The notes under the pieces were generated by a model, which was not told where the DNA came from, searched no databases, and was given only the letters and a program-made list of their open reading frames with translations. Shown one piece after another: positions 16,441 to 24,741 of a stretch of DNA of 64,000 bases; within the stretch, counting starts at the first letter, position 1; each line of letters begins with the position of its first letter. The position numbers and the translations under genes were made by a program. This DNA comes from an uncultured Bacteroidota bacterium (GTDB taxonomy: Bacteria > Bacteroidota > Bacteroidia > Chitinophagales > Chitinophagaceae). The DNA lies in contig CALEZD010000025.1 in NCBI GenBank assembly GCA_937928385.1, forward strand, positions 1 through 64,000. Direction: 5' to 3'.

Positions 16441-17250
16441 TTAACGATTTCCTCCACGGCCACGGCCTCCGCCGCCCCTGCGGTCTCCACCTCCACCACC
16501 TCTGCGGTCTCCGCCACGGTCACCACCACCGCGATGATCGCCACCACGTTGAGGCGCTTCGCCACCAGGACCACCACGACGGTCAGAACCTGCTGAGAAG
16601 TTAGGGTTCAGGTCGCGCTTACCCAGTACTTCACCTTTACATATCCATACTTTGATGCCTATTTTACCATATACGGTCTGGGCAAAGTAAGATGAGTAAT
16701 CGATATCCATACGGAAGGTGTGCAATGGTGTACGGCCCTGCTTGAACTCTTCAGAACGTGCTATCTCAGCACCATTCAGACGTCCGCCCACTTTTATCTT
16801 TATACCTTCTGCACCCATGCGCATAGCGGTAGATATTGCCATTTTGATAGCCCTCTTATAGCTCACACGGCTTTCCAGCTGGCGTGCTATGGTTTCAGCT
16901 ACTATCTGCGCATCCAGTTCGGGGCGGCGGATCTCCATAATGTTGATCTGCACATCATCCTTACCTGTCAGCTTTTTCAGCTCTTCTTTTATACGGTCAA
17001 CTTCAGAACCACCTTTACCGATGATGATACCGGGTTTTGAAGTGTGTATGGTAACGATGAGTTTGCCCAGGGTACGCTCTATTACTATACGAGATATGCC
17101 ACCTTTGTTGATACGCGCGTTCAGGTAAGTGCGGATTTTGTGATCCTCTACCAGCCTGTCGGCGAAATCTTTTTTAGCGCCATACCACATAGAGTCCCAT
17201 CCGCGGATGATACCCAACCTGTTACCTATAGGATTCGCTTTTTGACCCAT
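16441..17250 (-). CDS. rpsC: 30S ribosomal protein S3 with Gly/Arg-rich tail
   Basis: 269 aa, against 233 in E. coli. N-terminal GQKANPIGNRLGIIRGWDS, the KH domain with GIIGKGGSEVDRIKEEL (mRNA entry) and the C-terminal GRLNGAEIARSEEFKQGRTPLHTFRMDIDY are normal. From about residue 218 a low-complexity tail of repeated RGG and DRRGGGG units extends about 50 residues. S3 sits at the mRNA entry tunnel, so the tail would reach solvent or mRNA. Confidence 0.97.
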   Translation of the reverse strand: MGQKANPIGNRLGIIRGWDSMWYGAKKDFADRLVEDHKIRTYLNARINKGGISRIVIERTLGKLIVTIHTSKPGIIIGKGGSEVDRIKEELKKLTGKDDVQINIMEIRRPELDAQIVAETIARQLESRVSYKRAIKMAISTAMRMGAEGIKIKVGGRLNGAEIARSEEFKQGRTPLHTFRMDIDYSSYFAQTVYGKIGIKVWICKGEVLGKRDLNPNFSAGSDRRGGPGGEAPQRGGDHRGGGDRGGDRRGGGGGDRRGGGGRGRGGNR

Positions 17251-17272
17251 TCCTTAGTTATTATTAGTTGAA

Positions 17273-17656
17273 TTATTCAGTTTCTTTATTTTCAGCCATC
17301 GTTGCAGTTACTGCATTGCGGCTGTCTACTACAATAGTTACGTGGTTGCTGCGCTTGCGTAAACGGTATGCACGGCCCTGCGGGGCGGGTTGCATACGTT
17401 TGATAACGCGGGCACCATCAACCATGATAGTTTTTACATACAAGTTTGCGTCAGCAACATCCACACCTTCGTTCTTATTGCCCCAGTTAGCTACTGCACT
17501 CAGCAACAGCTTTTCCAGCGCCACAGAGTTGTGCTTAGGGCTGAACTTTAAAGTATTGATAGCTTTTTCTACATCCATGCCACGCACCAGGTCTGCCAGC
17601 AAACGCATTTTGCGGGGCGATGTAGGATAGTTCCGTAAACGAGCTACAGCTTCCAT
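17273..17656 (-). CDS. rplV: 50S ribosomal protein L22
   Basis: 127 aa. NYPTSPRKMRLLADLVRGMDVEKA and the tunnel-lining hairpin RVIKRMQPAPQGRAYRLRKRSNHVTIVV mark L22. It carries a slightly longer C terminus (NAVTATMAENKETE) than E. coli (110 aa). A 60-nt spacer precedes it. Confidence 0.96.
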   Translation of the reverse strand: MEAVARLRNYPTSPRKMRLLADLVRGMDVEKAINTLKFSPKHNSVALEKLLLSAVANWGNKNEGVDVADANLYVKTIMVDGARVIKRMQPAPQGRAYRLRKRSNHVTIVVDSRNAVTATMAENKETE

Positions 17657-17716
17657 TGTTTCTTTTCTTATTTAAGCGGCCCGCCAGAAGACGGAACCAA
17701 ATGTTTATTATGTTAA

Positions 17717-17983
17717 TTATTTACTACCACTATGGCCTTTGAAGTTGCGTGTTGGTGCAAACTCACCCAGCTTATGGCCTACCATGTATTCCGTTACGTA
17801 TACAGGTATAAATTTGTTACCGTTATGTACCGCAAATGTGTGGCCAACAAAGTCGGGGGTGATGGTAGAACGGCGGCTCCAGGTTTTGATTACGCCTTTC
17901 TTGGTAGTACCCTCATTTACAGCAAGAACTTTGTGCTCCAGCTTAGCCTCTACATAAGGTCCCTTTTTTATCGAACGAGCCAT
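17717..17983 (-). CDS. rpsS: 30S ribosomal protein S19
   Basis: 88 aa. MARSIKKGPYVEAKLEHKV, TWSRRSTITPDFVGHTFAVHNGNKFIPVYVTEYMVGHKLGEFAPTRNFKGHSG is the conserved S19 body, located in the head of the small subunit. Confidence 0.97.
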   Translation of the reverse strand: MARSIKKGPYVEAKLEHKVLAVNEGTTKKGVIKTWSRRSTITPDFVGHTFAVHNGNKFIPVYVTEYMVGHKLGEFAPTRNFKGHSGSK

Positions 17984-18004
17984 ATTATGCTATTACTTTA
18001 AGTA

Positions 18005-18835
18005 TTATAATTTTTTACCGTTTTTGCGCTGGATAATCAGTTTATCAGACGCTTTTTGCTTACGTGTCTTTTCGCCTTTGGCGTATTTACCGTTGCGGCT
18101 ACGCGGGTGACCACCTGAAGACCTTCCTTCACCACCACCCATGGGGTGATCTACGGGGTTCATCGCTACACCACGTGTACGGGGGCGGATACCTTTCCAA
18201 CGGTTGCGGCCTGCCTTACCCATGCTTTGCAGGGCGTGGTCGCTGTTAGATACGGTACCTACTGTAGCCATACATGTAGCTAATACTTTGCGCAGCTCGC
18301 CACTTGGCATTTTCAACACGCAATATTTTTCTTCTTTTGCGTTCAGTTGTGCATAAGTACCGGCAGAGCGGGCTATTGCGGCACCTTTACCAGGTTGCAA
18401 TTCTATATTGTGTACTACAGTACCCAGGGGCATGTTTTTCAGCAACAGCGAGTTTCCTACTTCAGGTGCAACAGCTTCACCGCTTATTACAGTGGCGCCT
18501 ACTTCCAGGCCCTGGGGGGCAATGATATAACGCTTCTCACCATCAGCATAATTGAGCAATGCTATAAATGCTGTACGGTTAGGATCGTACTCAATAGTCT
18601 TTACCGTTGCGGGTATGTTAGCTTTATTACGTTTAAAGTCTATGATACGGTACTTAATCTTGTTGCCACCACCAATGTAGCGCATAGCACGACGGCCCTG
18701 AGAGTTGCGGCCACCTGTTTTTTTAGATACATCCAACAGGCTCTTTTCAGGCACATTGGTAGTAACTTCAGCGTAAGCGTTACCTATTCTCCAGCGTGTG
18801 CCGGCTGTTATCGGTTTATATTTACGTAATGCCAT
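18005..18835 (-). CDS. rplB: 50S ribosomal protein L2
   Basis: 276 aa, needed for subunit joining and peptidyl transfer. MALRKYKPITAGTRWRI and AMNPVDHPMGGGEGRSSGGHPRSRNG are diagnostic. The motif reads HPM where E. coli has HPH, a substitution I believe is usual in this phylum. The basic C-terminal tail is complete. Confidence 0.97.
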   Translation of the reverse strand: MALRKYKPITAGTRWRIGNAYAEVTTNVPEKSLLDVSKKTGGRNSQGRRAMRYIGGGNKIKYRIIDFKRNKANIPATVKTIEYDPNRTAFIALLNYADGEKRYIIAPQGLEVGATVISGEAVAPEVGNSLLLKNMPLGTVVHNIELQPGKGAAIARSAGTYAQLNAKEEKYCVLKMPSGELRKVLATCMATVGTVSNSDHALQSMGKAGRNRWKGIRPRTRGVAMNPVDHPMGGGEGRSSGGHPRSRNGKYAKGEKTRKQKASDKLIIQRKNGKKL

Positions 18836-18856
18836 TTCTCTTGTTCTTTAATCTGC

Positions 18857-19153
18857 TTAGATTGAAAATAAATCTATAGTATCACCTTCTGCAAGCGTTA
18901 CTACTGCTTTTTTATACGATGACTTAACACCTTTTAATAATCCCGCCTTGGTAAAGCGGCTTTTGTTTTTACCGGGCACTACGATAGTATTCACATCATT
19001 CACCTTCACACCGTAAAACTCTTCTACCGCTTGCTTTACTTCCAGCTTGTTAGCCCTTTTGTCCACTTCAAAAGTGTAGCGGCCAGAGCGCTCTATCTGG
19101 TTGTTTACCTTCTCGGTAATTACCGGCCTTACCAATACATCAGCAAGTTTCAT
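18857..19153 (-). CDS. rplW: 50S ribosomal protein L23
   Basis: 98 aa. LVRPVITEKVNNQIERSGRYTFEVDKRANKLEVKQAVEEFYGVKVNDVNTIVVPGK is the L23 core with its exposed docking face for trigger factor and SRP at the exit tunnel. Confidence 0.96.
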   Translation of the reverse strand: MKLADVLVRPVITEKVNNQIERSGRYTFEVDKRANKLEVKQAVEEFYGVKVNDVNTIVVPGKNKSRFTKAGLLKGVKSSYKKAVVTLAEGDTIDLFSI

Positions 19154-19185
19154 TTTATATAGATTTCAGTTTCTTAATTATTAAT

Positions 19186-19830
19186 TTATGCTTCTGCTGT
19201 TTCTTCTTCCAATTCGCCAAACAGCTTTGCTGCAGACTCAGTAAATATCAATACATTGGCATTTACCAGGTCGTAAGTGTTGATGTCGCTCAATACCGCT
19301 GTTTTGTTGGCAGGTATATTGCGGCTGCTCAGGTACACATTCGCATCTACTTCGGGCAATACCAGCAGCGACTTTTTGTTTTCGCCTTTCAGTTTGCTCA
19401 GTATTACTGAGAAATCTTTGGTTTTGGGGGTATCCATTTTCAGGTCTTCTACCACCACTATTTTGTTGTCCTTAGCCTTGTATGTCAGCGCTGTCATTTT
19501 CGCCAGGTCTTTCACCTTGCGGTTCAGCTTAAAGCCATACAGGTGAGGCAAAGGCCCGTTTACAGTACCACCACCTTTATACAAGGGGTTGCGGATGTTA
19601 CCTTTACGAGAGCCACCGGTACCTTTTTGGCGGTGCAGCTTTTTAGAAGAACCATGTACTTCTGCACGTGTCTTGGTCTTGTGCGTACCCTGGCGCTGTG
19701 CTGCCAGGTACTGCTTTACTGCCAGGTATACAACGTGGTCGTTAGGCTGTTCCAAACCGAATATCTCATCAGGCAGTTCTACCGTACGGCCTGTTTTCTC
19801 ACCTTTAGTATTTAAAACGTCAACTTGCAT
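19186..19830 (-). CDS. rplD: 50S ribosomal protein L4
   Basis: 214 aa. The tunnel loop region KKLHRQKGTGGSRKGNIRNPLYKGGGTVNGP and the C-terminal Rossmann-like domain (RNIPANKTAVLSDINTYDLVNANVLIFTESA) are present, with an acidic extra end (ELEEETAEA). In E. coli L4 represses the S10 operon through its leader; the leader here is too short for that structure. Confidence 0.96.
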   Translation of the reverse strand: MQVDVLNTKGEKTGRTVELPDEIFGLEQPNDHVVYLAVKQYLAAQRQGTHKTKTRAEVHGSSKKLHRQKGTGGSRKGNIRNPLYKGGGTVNGPLPHLYGFKLNRKVKDLAKMTALTYKAKDNKIVVVEDLKMDTPKTKDFSVILSKLKGENKKSLLVLPEVDANVYLSSRNIPANKTAVLSDINTYDLVNANVLIFTESAAKLFGELEEETAEA

Positions 19831-19837
19831 GACAATA

Positions 19838-20455
19838 TTAATTCTGAATTAAAACAATTGAACCATTGTGACCCGGAACCGAACCTGTAATTAATATATA
19901 GTTCTGTTCTGGGAACACTTTCATTACTTTCAGCGCTTTTACTTTCACGCGGTCGCCACCCATACGGCCGGCCATGCGCATACCTTTAAATACGCGGCTG
20001 GGGTATGATGAACCACCGATAGAACCCGGCGCACGCTGACGGTCGTGCTGGCCGTGAGACGCTTCGCCCACACCCGCAAAACCGTGGCGTTTTACAACAC
20101 CCTGGAAACCTTTACCCTTGGTAGTGCCTATAACACTTACTTTTTCGCCTTCGGCGAAAACCTCGCAGGTAATTTCTTCACCAACTTGTTTATCTATGGA
20201 ACAGTTACGTATTTCTTTAACTACAGCCTTGGGCGTAGTATTTGCTTTTGCAAAATGATTCTGGAGAGCTTTGGGCGTATTCTTTTCTTTAGCCTCGCCG
20301 TAGGCTATTTGTAACGCATCGTAACCATCTGATTCGACAGTCTTTTTCTGCGTAACCACACAAGGGCCGGCTTCGATGATGGTGCAGGCTACCTGCTTGC
20401 CATTAGCATCGAACACACTGGTCATGCCTATTTTTTTACCAATTATACCTTTCAT
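19838..20455 (-). CDS. rplC: 50S ribosomal protein L3
   Basis: 205 aa from the ATG giving MKGIIGKKIGMTSVFD, the standard L3 N terminus; seven further residues are open upstream. GKGFQGVVKRHGFAGVGEASHGQHDRQRAPGSIGG and RVFKGMRMAGRMGGDRV form the finger that reaches the peptidyl-transferase centre. 7 nt before rplD. Confidence 0.96.
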   Translation of the reverse strand: MKGIIGKKIGMTSVFDANGKQVACTIIEAGPCVVTQKKTVESDGYDALQIAYGEAKEKNTPKALQNHFAKANTTPKAVVKEIRNCSIDKQVGEEITCEVFAEGEKVSVIGTTKGKGFQGVVKRHGFAGVGEASHGQHDRQRAPGSIGGSSYPSRVFKGMRMAGRMGGDRVKVKALKVMKVFPEQNYILITGSVPGHNGSIVLIQN

Positions 20456-20479
20456 TGTCGATATATGTTTTACCAAGCG

Positions 20480-20506
20480 CCCGGTTTGCCTTTTGTGTGG
20501 ACCGGG
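20480..20506 (-). other. Small hairpin in the rpsJ-rplC spacer
   Basis: CCCGGT (20480-20485) can pair with ACCGGG (20501-20506) across a 15-nt loop in the 89-nt spacer, the longest early spacer in the operon. There is no T run after it on the minus strand, so it is not a terminator. A processing or regulatory role is only a guess. Confidence 0.35.
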
Positions 20507-20544
20507 ATTGGCGTTTTTTCAATTTTATTAAAGAACTGTTTCTT

Positions 20545-20850
20545 TTATGCTTTTATCTCTACTTCTACACCACTGGGCAGGTCAAGCTTCGAAAGAGCGT
20601 CTACTGTACGTGAAGAAGAAGTATAGATGTCCAACAGGCGCTTGTGAGTGCACAATTGGAACTGCTCGCGTGCTTTTTTGTTCACGTGGGGCGAGCGCAA
20701 TACTGTAAAGATCTTCTTCTGTGTTGGCAACGGAATAGGGCCTGTAACCACTGCTCCTGTGTTGCGCACAGTTTTCACTATTTTTTCGGCAGACTTATCA
20801 ACCAGGTTGTGGTCGTAAGACTTAAGTTTTATTCTGATACGCTGTGACAT
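20545..20850 (-). CDS. rpsJ: 30S ribosomal protein S10
   Basis: 101 aa, first gene of the operon. SQRIRIKLKSYDHNLVDKSAEKIVKTV, TGPIPLPTQKKIFTVLRSPHVNKKAREQF and the end LDLPSGVEVEIKA are diagnostic. S10 also acts in antitermination with NusB. No fusA/rpsG/rpsL upstream; the neighbour is divergent. Confidence 0.97.
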   Translation of the reverse strand: MSQRIRIKLKSYDHNLVDKSAEKIVKTVRNTGAVVTGPIPLPTQKKIFTVLRSPHVNKKAREQFQLCTHKRLLDIYTSSSRTVDALSKLDLPSGVEVEIKA

Positions 20851-20889
20851 ACTTATAAATAACTTCTAACCCGTAAAAAATTGGGACTG

Positions 20890-20921
20890 CAAAGGTAATG
20901 GGAAGTTTTTAATTGAACAAA
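20890..20921 (-). promoter_or_regulatory. Promoter of the ribosomal operon
   Basis: On the minus strand TTTG (20921-20918), a 20-nt spacer, then TACCTTTG (20897-20890) match the Bacteroidota sigma-ABfr consensus exactly. The start point would be near 20884, giving a leader of only about 34 nt before rpsJ. Confidence 0.8.
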
Positions 20922-21031
20922 ATAATTTAGCAGAAAAATTAAATTTTCATTACTCTTGTGTCCGTGGCACGAAAACTGCTGCTAATACGGAACTTAGCAA
21001 TATTACTAAAACAGGTTTTTTAGCTTGGACA

Positions 21032-21766
21032 ATGGCAAAGATAGAACATATATCGCTGTACAACCTGGGGCTTGAAAAAGCCCTCCTCGATTTTGCAAAA
21101 TCTATAGAAACGACTGAGAATAAATCACTTGCAAAAGAGAAGTATTGCCTCTTCTACCCCATGCTGGGTAAAAACTATGCAGAAAACAGGGAATTGATTG
21201 TATATGGCCAGTATGTTAACGACTGGAAACCGCCCTTCAAGCTGACCAAAGACAAAAAACTGATAGAGAGCCTGGTAAAAAAGGCCTACGAATACTCCAT
21301 AGTTTCCCGCGGCTGCGCGCTGGACTGGGTAAATAAGTACTGGATAAAGCAGAACCTCTACCGTAGTTTCTTCTGGAACATCACCTACAAACTGGTAATG
21401 GAGCGCTATGGCCGTACCGAAGACGACTGGAACCATATCATCAGCTACAGCAACCTGCTGAAGATAGCCCCTGCTAATGACGATACCCTTCCCCACGAGG
21501 TTTTCCAGGCGCAATTATTTAATTCGGCGCACCTTTTTAAGGAAGAGCTGAGCATATTACAGCCCAAAAATGTGGTGTTGATAACTAACCTGCACAACTG
21601 GGCTGAACCGGTACTCAGGGCCTCCGGCATCAAGTTTGAAACCCATAGCGGGGAATATGTAGAAGCCACAGCAGGATACAGGGGTACACGGATCATAGTT
21701 ACGAAAAAGCCCTTCACAGCCGACCACCGCAAGTTCCTGGACGAGGTGAAAAGGAATATGGTGTAG
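21032..21766 (+). CDS. Unknown protein with uracil-DNA-glycosylase-like sequence features
   Basis: 244 aa, cytoplasmic, no signal peptide. The function is not recognised with certainty. ELIVYGQYVNDWKP resembles the first motif of the UDG superfamily (a Gly loop after a beta strand), and YSNLLKIAPAND...FKEELSILQPKNVVLITN resembles the N-x-x-K-x-x-P...L-x-P-x-x-(I/V) region of the same fold. The catalytic residues of known UDG families are not obvious. It is divergent from the ribosomal operon, with 181 nt between starts, and converges on a TrmH-like gene with 3 nt between. Confidence 0.6.
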   Translation: MAKIEHISLYNLGLEKALLDFAKSIETTENKSLAKEKYCLFYPMLGKNYAENRELIVYGQYVNDWKPPFKLTKDKKLIESLVKKAYEYSIVSRGCALDWVNKYWIKQNLYRSFFWNITYKLVMERYGRTEDDWNHIISYSNLLKIAPANDDTLPHEVFQAQLFNSAHLFKEELSILQPKNVVLITNLHNWAEPVLRASGIKFETHSGEYVEATAGYRGTRIIVTKKPFTADHRKFLDEVKRNMV

Positions 21767-21769
21767 TTT

Positions 21770-22357
21770 TCATTGTTTTTGCATCCACTTTTCGTGTAAT
21801 ACCTGCCAATCCTGCTCGGCCAGACGGGGCTTACCATCATAATAACCCTTATCTATACGCTGGCGGTGAGCTTCATACAAAGTCACGGCACAGGCTACCG
21901 ATATGTTCAGCGAGCGTATCATGCCCACCTGCGGAATGATAAAACTGCCATCGCTATGTTGCATCATTTCTTCCGACACCCCATCCCTTTCGTTGCTGAA
22001 TACCAGGGCGGCCGATTCTGTAAAATCCACATCGTAAAACGAGCGTGACCCCTCACCTAAGTAACTGGAGTAAATCTTATCATACCGGCTACGTAGTACC
22101 TGCACACATTCGGCTATATTGTCAAAATGGTGCAGGGTGAGCCACTTACTGGCCGAAGAAGAACTGGCCTTGCCAAATTTCTTATGCTTGCGGAAGCCAG
22201 TATTGATGATGTACACATCCTGTATACCCACGGCATCGCAGGTACGCATTACAGCAAATACATTGTGGGGATCTTCTATATCCTCCATCACCACGGCCAG
22301 GTCGGGTTGGCGGTGGTTCAGCACACGTTCTATATTAGCGGCACGTTCGGGCGTCAT
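21770..22357 (-). CDS. TrmH/SpoU family tRNA or rRNA 2'-O-methyltransferase
   Basis: 195 aa. The knotted SPOUT fold is shown by MEDIEDPHNVFAVMRTCDAVGIQDVYII (motif 1 with the conserved N and R), LVFSNERDGVSEEM (motif 2) and RSLNISVACAVTLYEA (motif 3). It methylates a ribose using SAM; the arrangement suits tRNA G18 methylation (TrmH), but rRNA targets are possible. It shares the strand with the PLP decarboxylase 27 nt upstream. Confidence 0.85.
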   Translation of the reverse strand: MTPERAANIERVLNHRQPDLAVVMEDIEDPHNVFAVMRTCDAVGIQDVYIINTGFRKHKKFGKASSSSASKWLTLHHFDNIAECVQVLRSRYDKIYSSYLGEGSRSFYDVDFTESAALVFSNERDGVSEEMMQHSDGSFIIPQVGMIRSLNISVACAVTLYEAHRQRIDKGYYDGKPRLAEQDWQVLHEKWMQKQ

Positions 22358-22384
22358 AGGGCTAAAATATAAAAAGACCGTGAC

Positions 22385-23614
22385 TTAGCTTTTCTTCAAA
22401 TCATCCAGAAACGCCTCTAAATGCTCCACCTCCACATGGTCCATCACTACTATTTTGTACCATCCGGGGTTGTCATCATGCGTATCAGGCACCAGGCCGT
22501 GTTTTGCGGCTATATCATGCGGCACATACTTCGCCCTTGTGGTAATGATGTTCATTTTGGGATAGTGGAAATACTGCACACCCAGTTTGTCTAACTGGTT
22601 GCAGCACCAATCTGTACGGTACAGCAGTTTGTTTATTTTCTCAAACCAGCCGTGCGGGCCATAAGTTACCAGTATCATCCAGATAGCTATGGCATTGGCG
22701 CCTGAGCGGCTGCCACTGAGCGTTATATCCTGCCCGTGTACATATTGTGCTTCTTTGGTGAACACATAGGGCATCAGGCCTTTGCGTGCTATAAATATCC
22801 CGGTGCCGTACGGGGCCTGCAGCATTTTATGGGCATCCAGCGTTACTGACGATACATAGGGATTGGTAAAATTCACGTTAGACTCCGGTGTACTAATGGG
22901 AAATATAAATCCACCGAACGCGCCATCTACATGCAGCTTAAACCCCAATTTGTGCCTGAGCATACAATCGACATACATATCGGGATTGTCCACACTGCCA
23001 AACATAGTGGTAGCCATATTGGAAATGATGATGAAATATTTCACCCCCGTAGCCATAGCGGCTTCCACAACCCTGTCCAGTTCTCTTTCTATTATTACCC
23101 TGGTGGTATCATCTACAGGCACGCTGAACCATTGCAGGTTCAGCAGGTTGGCGGCTTTGGATATGGAGTAATGTGTATCCTGTGAGCCTATCAGCGCTAT
23201 CTCCTCCTGCTTTGCTCCATGCTCTTGCTTAAAGTAGTTCCTGTATATCCAGGCAGCCTGTATATTGGCTTCTGTTCCACCTGCAGCCACATAACCATCA
23301 CAACTGCCCCCTTCAGCCTTCAGCACATCCACTGCCAGCAGCTCTATCACTTCCCGCTCTATATCCTGTGTGCCTTTGAAAAACTCTTCGGACTCCCCCA
23401 GTGTATGGCAGCCTATATGGTTAGGATTGGCCACATAGGTACGCAATAGCGGCGCTTCTTTAAGAAAAGGAGCCTGGTCGTAGAACACGGTACCATCCAG
23501 CTTAGACGCAGGTACGCCCAGCGATACTTTTTGCTTATAATCAATATTCAGGGCTAATGCTTCTGTTATCTTACGGTCTTGTTCGGCATGGCTCAATTTC
23601 TTCCAAAACTTCAT
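22385..23614 (-). CDS. Group II PLP-dependent decarboxylase
   Basis: 409 aa from the ATG at 23614 (a longer frame starts at TTG). Residue numbers below count from that TTG frame: H161 (QDTHYS) stacks on PLP, D243 (HVDGAFGG) binds its ring nitrogen, and K276 (TLDAHKMLQAPYG) forms the Schiff base. GGTEAN near 125 binds the phosphate. The family includes glutamate, aspartate, tyrosine and DOPA decarboxylases; the substrate cannot be set from this sequence. A TAATTTTG box lies 17 nt upstream. Confidence 0.85.
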   Translation of the reverse strand: MKFWKKLSHAEQDRKITEALALNIDYKQKVSLGVPASKLDGTVFYDQAPFLKEAPLLRTYVANPNHIGCHTLGESEEFFKGTQDIEREVIELLAVDVLKAEGGSCDGYVAAGGTEANIQAAWIYRNYFKQEHGAKQEEIALIGSQDTHYSISKAANLLNLQWFSVPVDDTTRVIIERELDRVVEAAMATGVKYFIIISNMATTMFGSVDNPDMYVDCMLRHKLGFKLHVDGAFGGFIFPISTPESNVNFTNPYVSSVTLDAHKMLQAPYGTGIFIARKGLMPYVFTKEAQYVHGQDITLSGSRSGANAIAIWMILVTYGPHGWFEKINKLLYRTDWCCNQLDKLGVQYFHYPKMNIITTRAKYVPHDIAAKHGLVPDTHDDNPGWYKIVVMDHVEVEHLEAFLDDLKKS

Positions 23615-23631
23615 TGCTGCAAATTTGCGCG

Positions 23632-23664
23632 CAAAATTACCCTTTTTATACAACTGCAGTCAAT
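23632..23664 (-). promoter_or_regulatory. Probable promoter of the decarboxylase gene
   Basis: Minus-strand TAATTTTG (23639-23632) fits TAnnTTTG; an ATTG (23664-23661) 21 nt further up is a partial -33 element. The box ends 17 nt before the chosen ATG, which supports that start. Confidence 0.5.
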
Positions 23665-23706
23665 GATATACGTCACACCTGATAATATTCCCGAAAATGC
23701 AAATAC

Positions 23707-24645
23707 TCAGGCTGATTTATACTTTCTGTATGTCCATGCGGTAAATGGCAAGAGGAAGAACAGTAGCCAGTACAAATGATTATCGGTAATAAGTACTGTG
23801 GTAACACTAATCACCAAAACAAGGAATGGATATATCAGTAACAGTGCCGCAAACAATACAGAATCAAAAAAAACGGTGCCTTGGGTCTTAATCCTTACCA
23901 GCCTGCGTAGGAACAGGTACAGTGGCTTGTGCATGATAAAACCAACTAAAGCAGGTGGTACAAGCATCAGTTTCAGCAAATAGTCGGTTTTCCTTTTACT
24001 TAACGAAAGATGGTTCTCCTCTAATACCAAAGGCGACAAGCGTGCTGCAAGCTGCTGATTGAATTCCTTATAAAAGTTAGCTTCGTTGCTGAAGTCGTAA
24101 TCTCTGCCATCTATTACAGGTGCAAACTGCACATTTACTCTTTTTGGAACCTCTGTGAATGAGTGATAGTTGATACCCACCGGCTGTACTATCATGTCTT
24201 GTATACCCTGCTCCTGCCAACACATCCATGCCAGCCTGGCTGTCCCTTTCTTCAGCGGACGCAGTTTCCACTCGTTGATACAAATCCCTTCGGAAAATAT
24301 CAGCACACAACCATTTTGTTTCAACACCCCAAGACAAGCAGCAAAAGTAGCATGGTTATTATCCAGCTTGTCCCTCCCTTCGCTGATGCGGTACATTGGA
24401 AACATATTCATCATTCTCAACAATCTGTCAACAAACGGATTGACAAAAGCATCTCCCCTCGCCAGGAAATACATTTTGCGGGGATGATAAGCAGCCATCA
24501 CCAGCGCGTCAAAAAATGAATTGGGGTGATTGCAGGCCAGAATCAGAGGGCGATTGCTTTCATCCATGTTGTTACGGTCAAAACCAATGCGGCTGCAATA
24601 GAATTGCAGCCCTGCCCTCACCCATATTTTCAACAACCAATACAT
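23707..24645 (-). CDS. PlsC-like lysophospholipid acyltransferase
   Basis: 312 aa. ACNHPNSFFDALV (the HX5D acyltransferase motif) near residue 33 and FSEGICINEWKLRPLKKGTARLAW near 115 are the acyl-transfer and glycerol-phosphate-binding motifs. Two hydrophobic stretches near residues 255-305 anchor it in the membrane. It probably acylates a lyso-lipid, most likely 1-acylglycerol-3-phosphate; ornithine- or other lyso-lipids cannot be excluded. Confidence 0.82.
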   Translation of the reverse strand: MYWLLKIWVRAGLQFYCSRIGFDRNNMDESNRPLILACNHPNSFFDALVMAAYHPRKMYFLARGDAFVNPFVDRLLRMMNMFPMYRISEGRDKLDNNHATFAACLGVLKQNGCVLIFSEGICINEWKLRPLKKGTARLAWMCWQEQGIQDMIVQPVGINYHSFTEVPKRVNVQFAPVIDGRDYDFSNEANFYKEFNQQLAARLSPLVLEENHLSLSKRKTDYLLKLMLVPPALVGFIMHKPLYLFLRRLVRIKTQGTVFFDSVLFAALLLIYPFLVLVISVTTVLITDNHLYWLLFFLLPFTAWTYRKYKSA

Positions 24646-24741
24646 GCTTGATAAACGGACAATATACAGCTAATAACCTGCTTAATAAATAGCTCAGTTT
24701 CAGCAGCAAGATTTATATTAGCTGTCCGAAAACTACAAGAG

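Noticed and set aside
20851..21031. Search for an S10-type L4-binding leader or riboswitch
   Set aside because: The predicted leader is only about 34 nt; no conserved structure was recognised.
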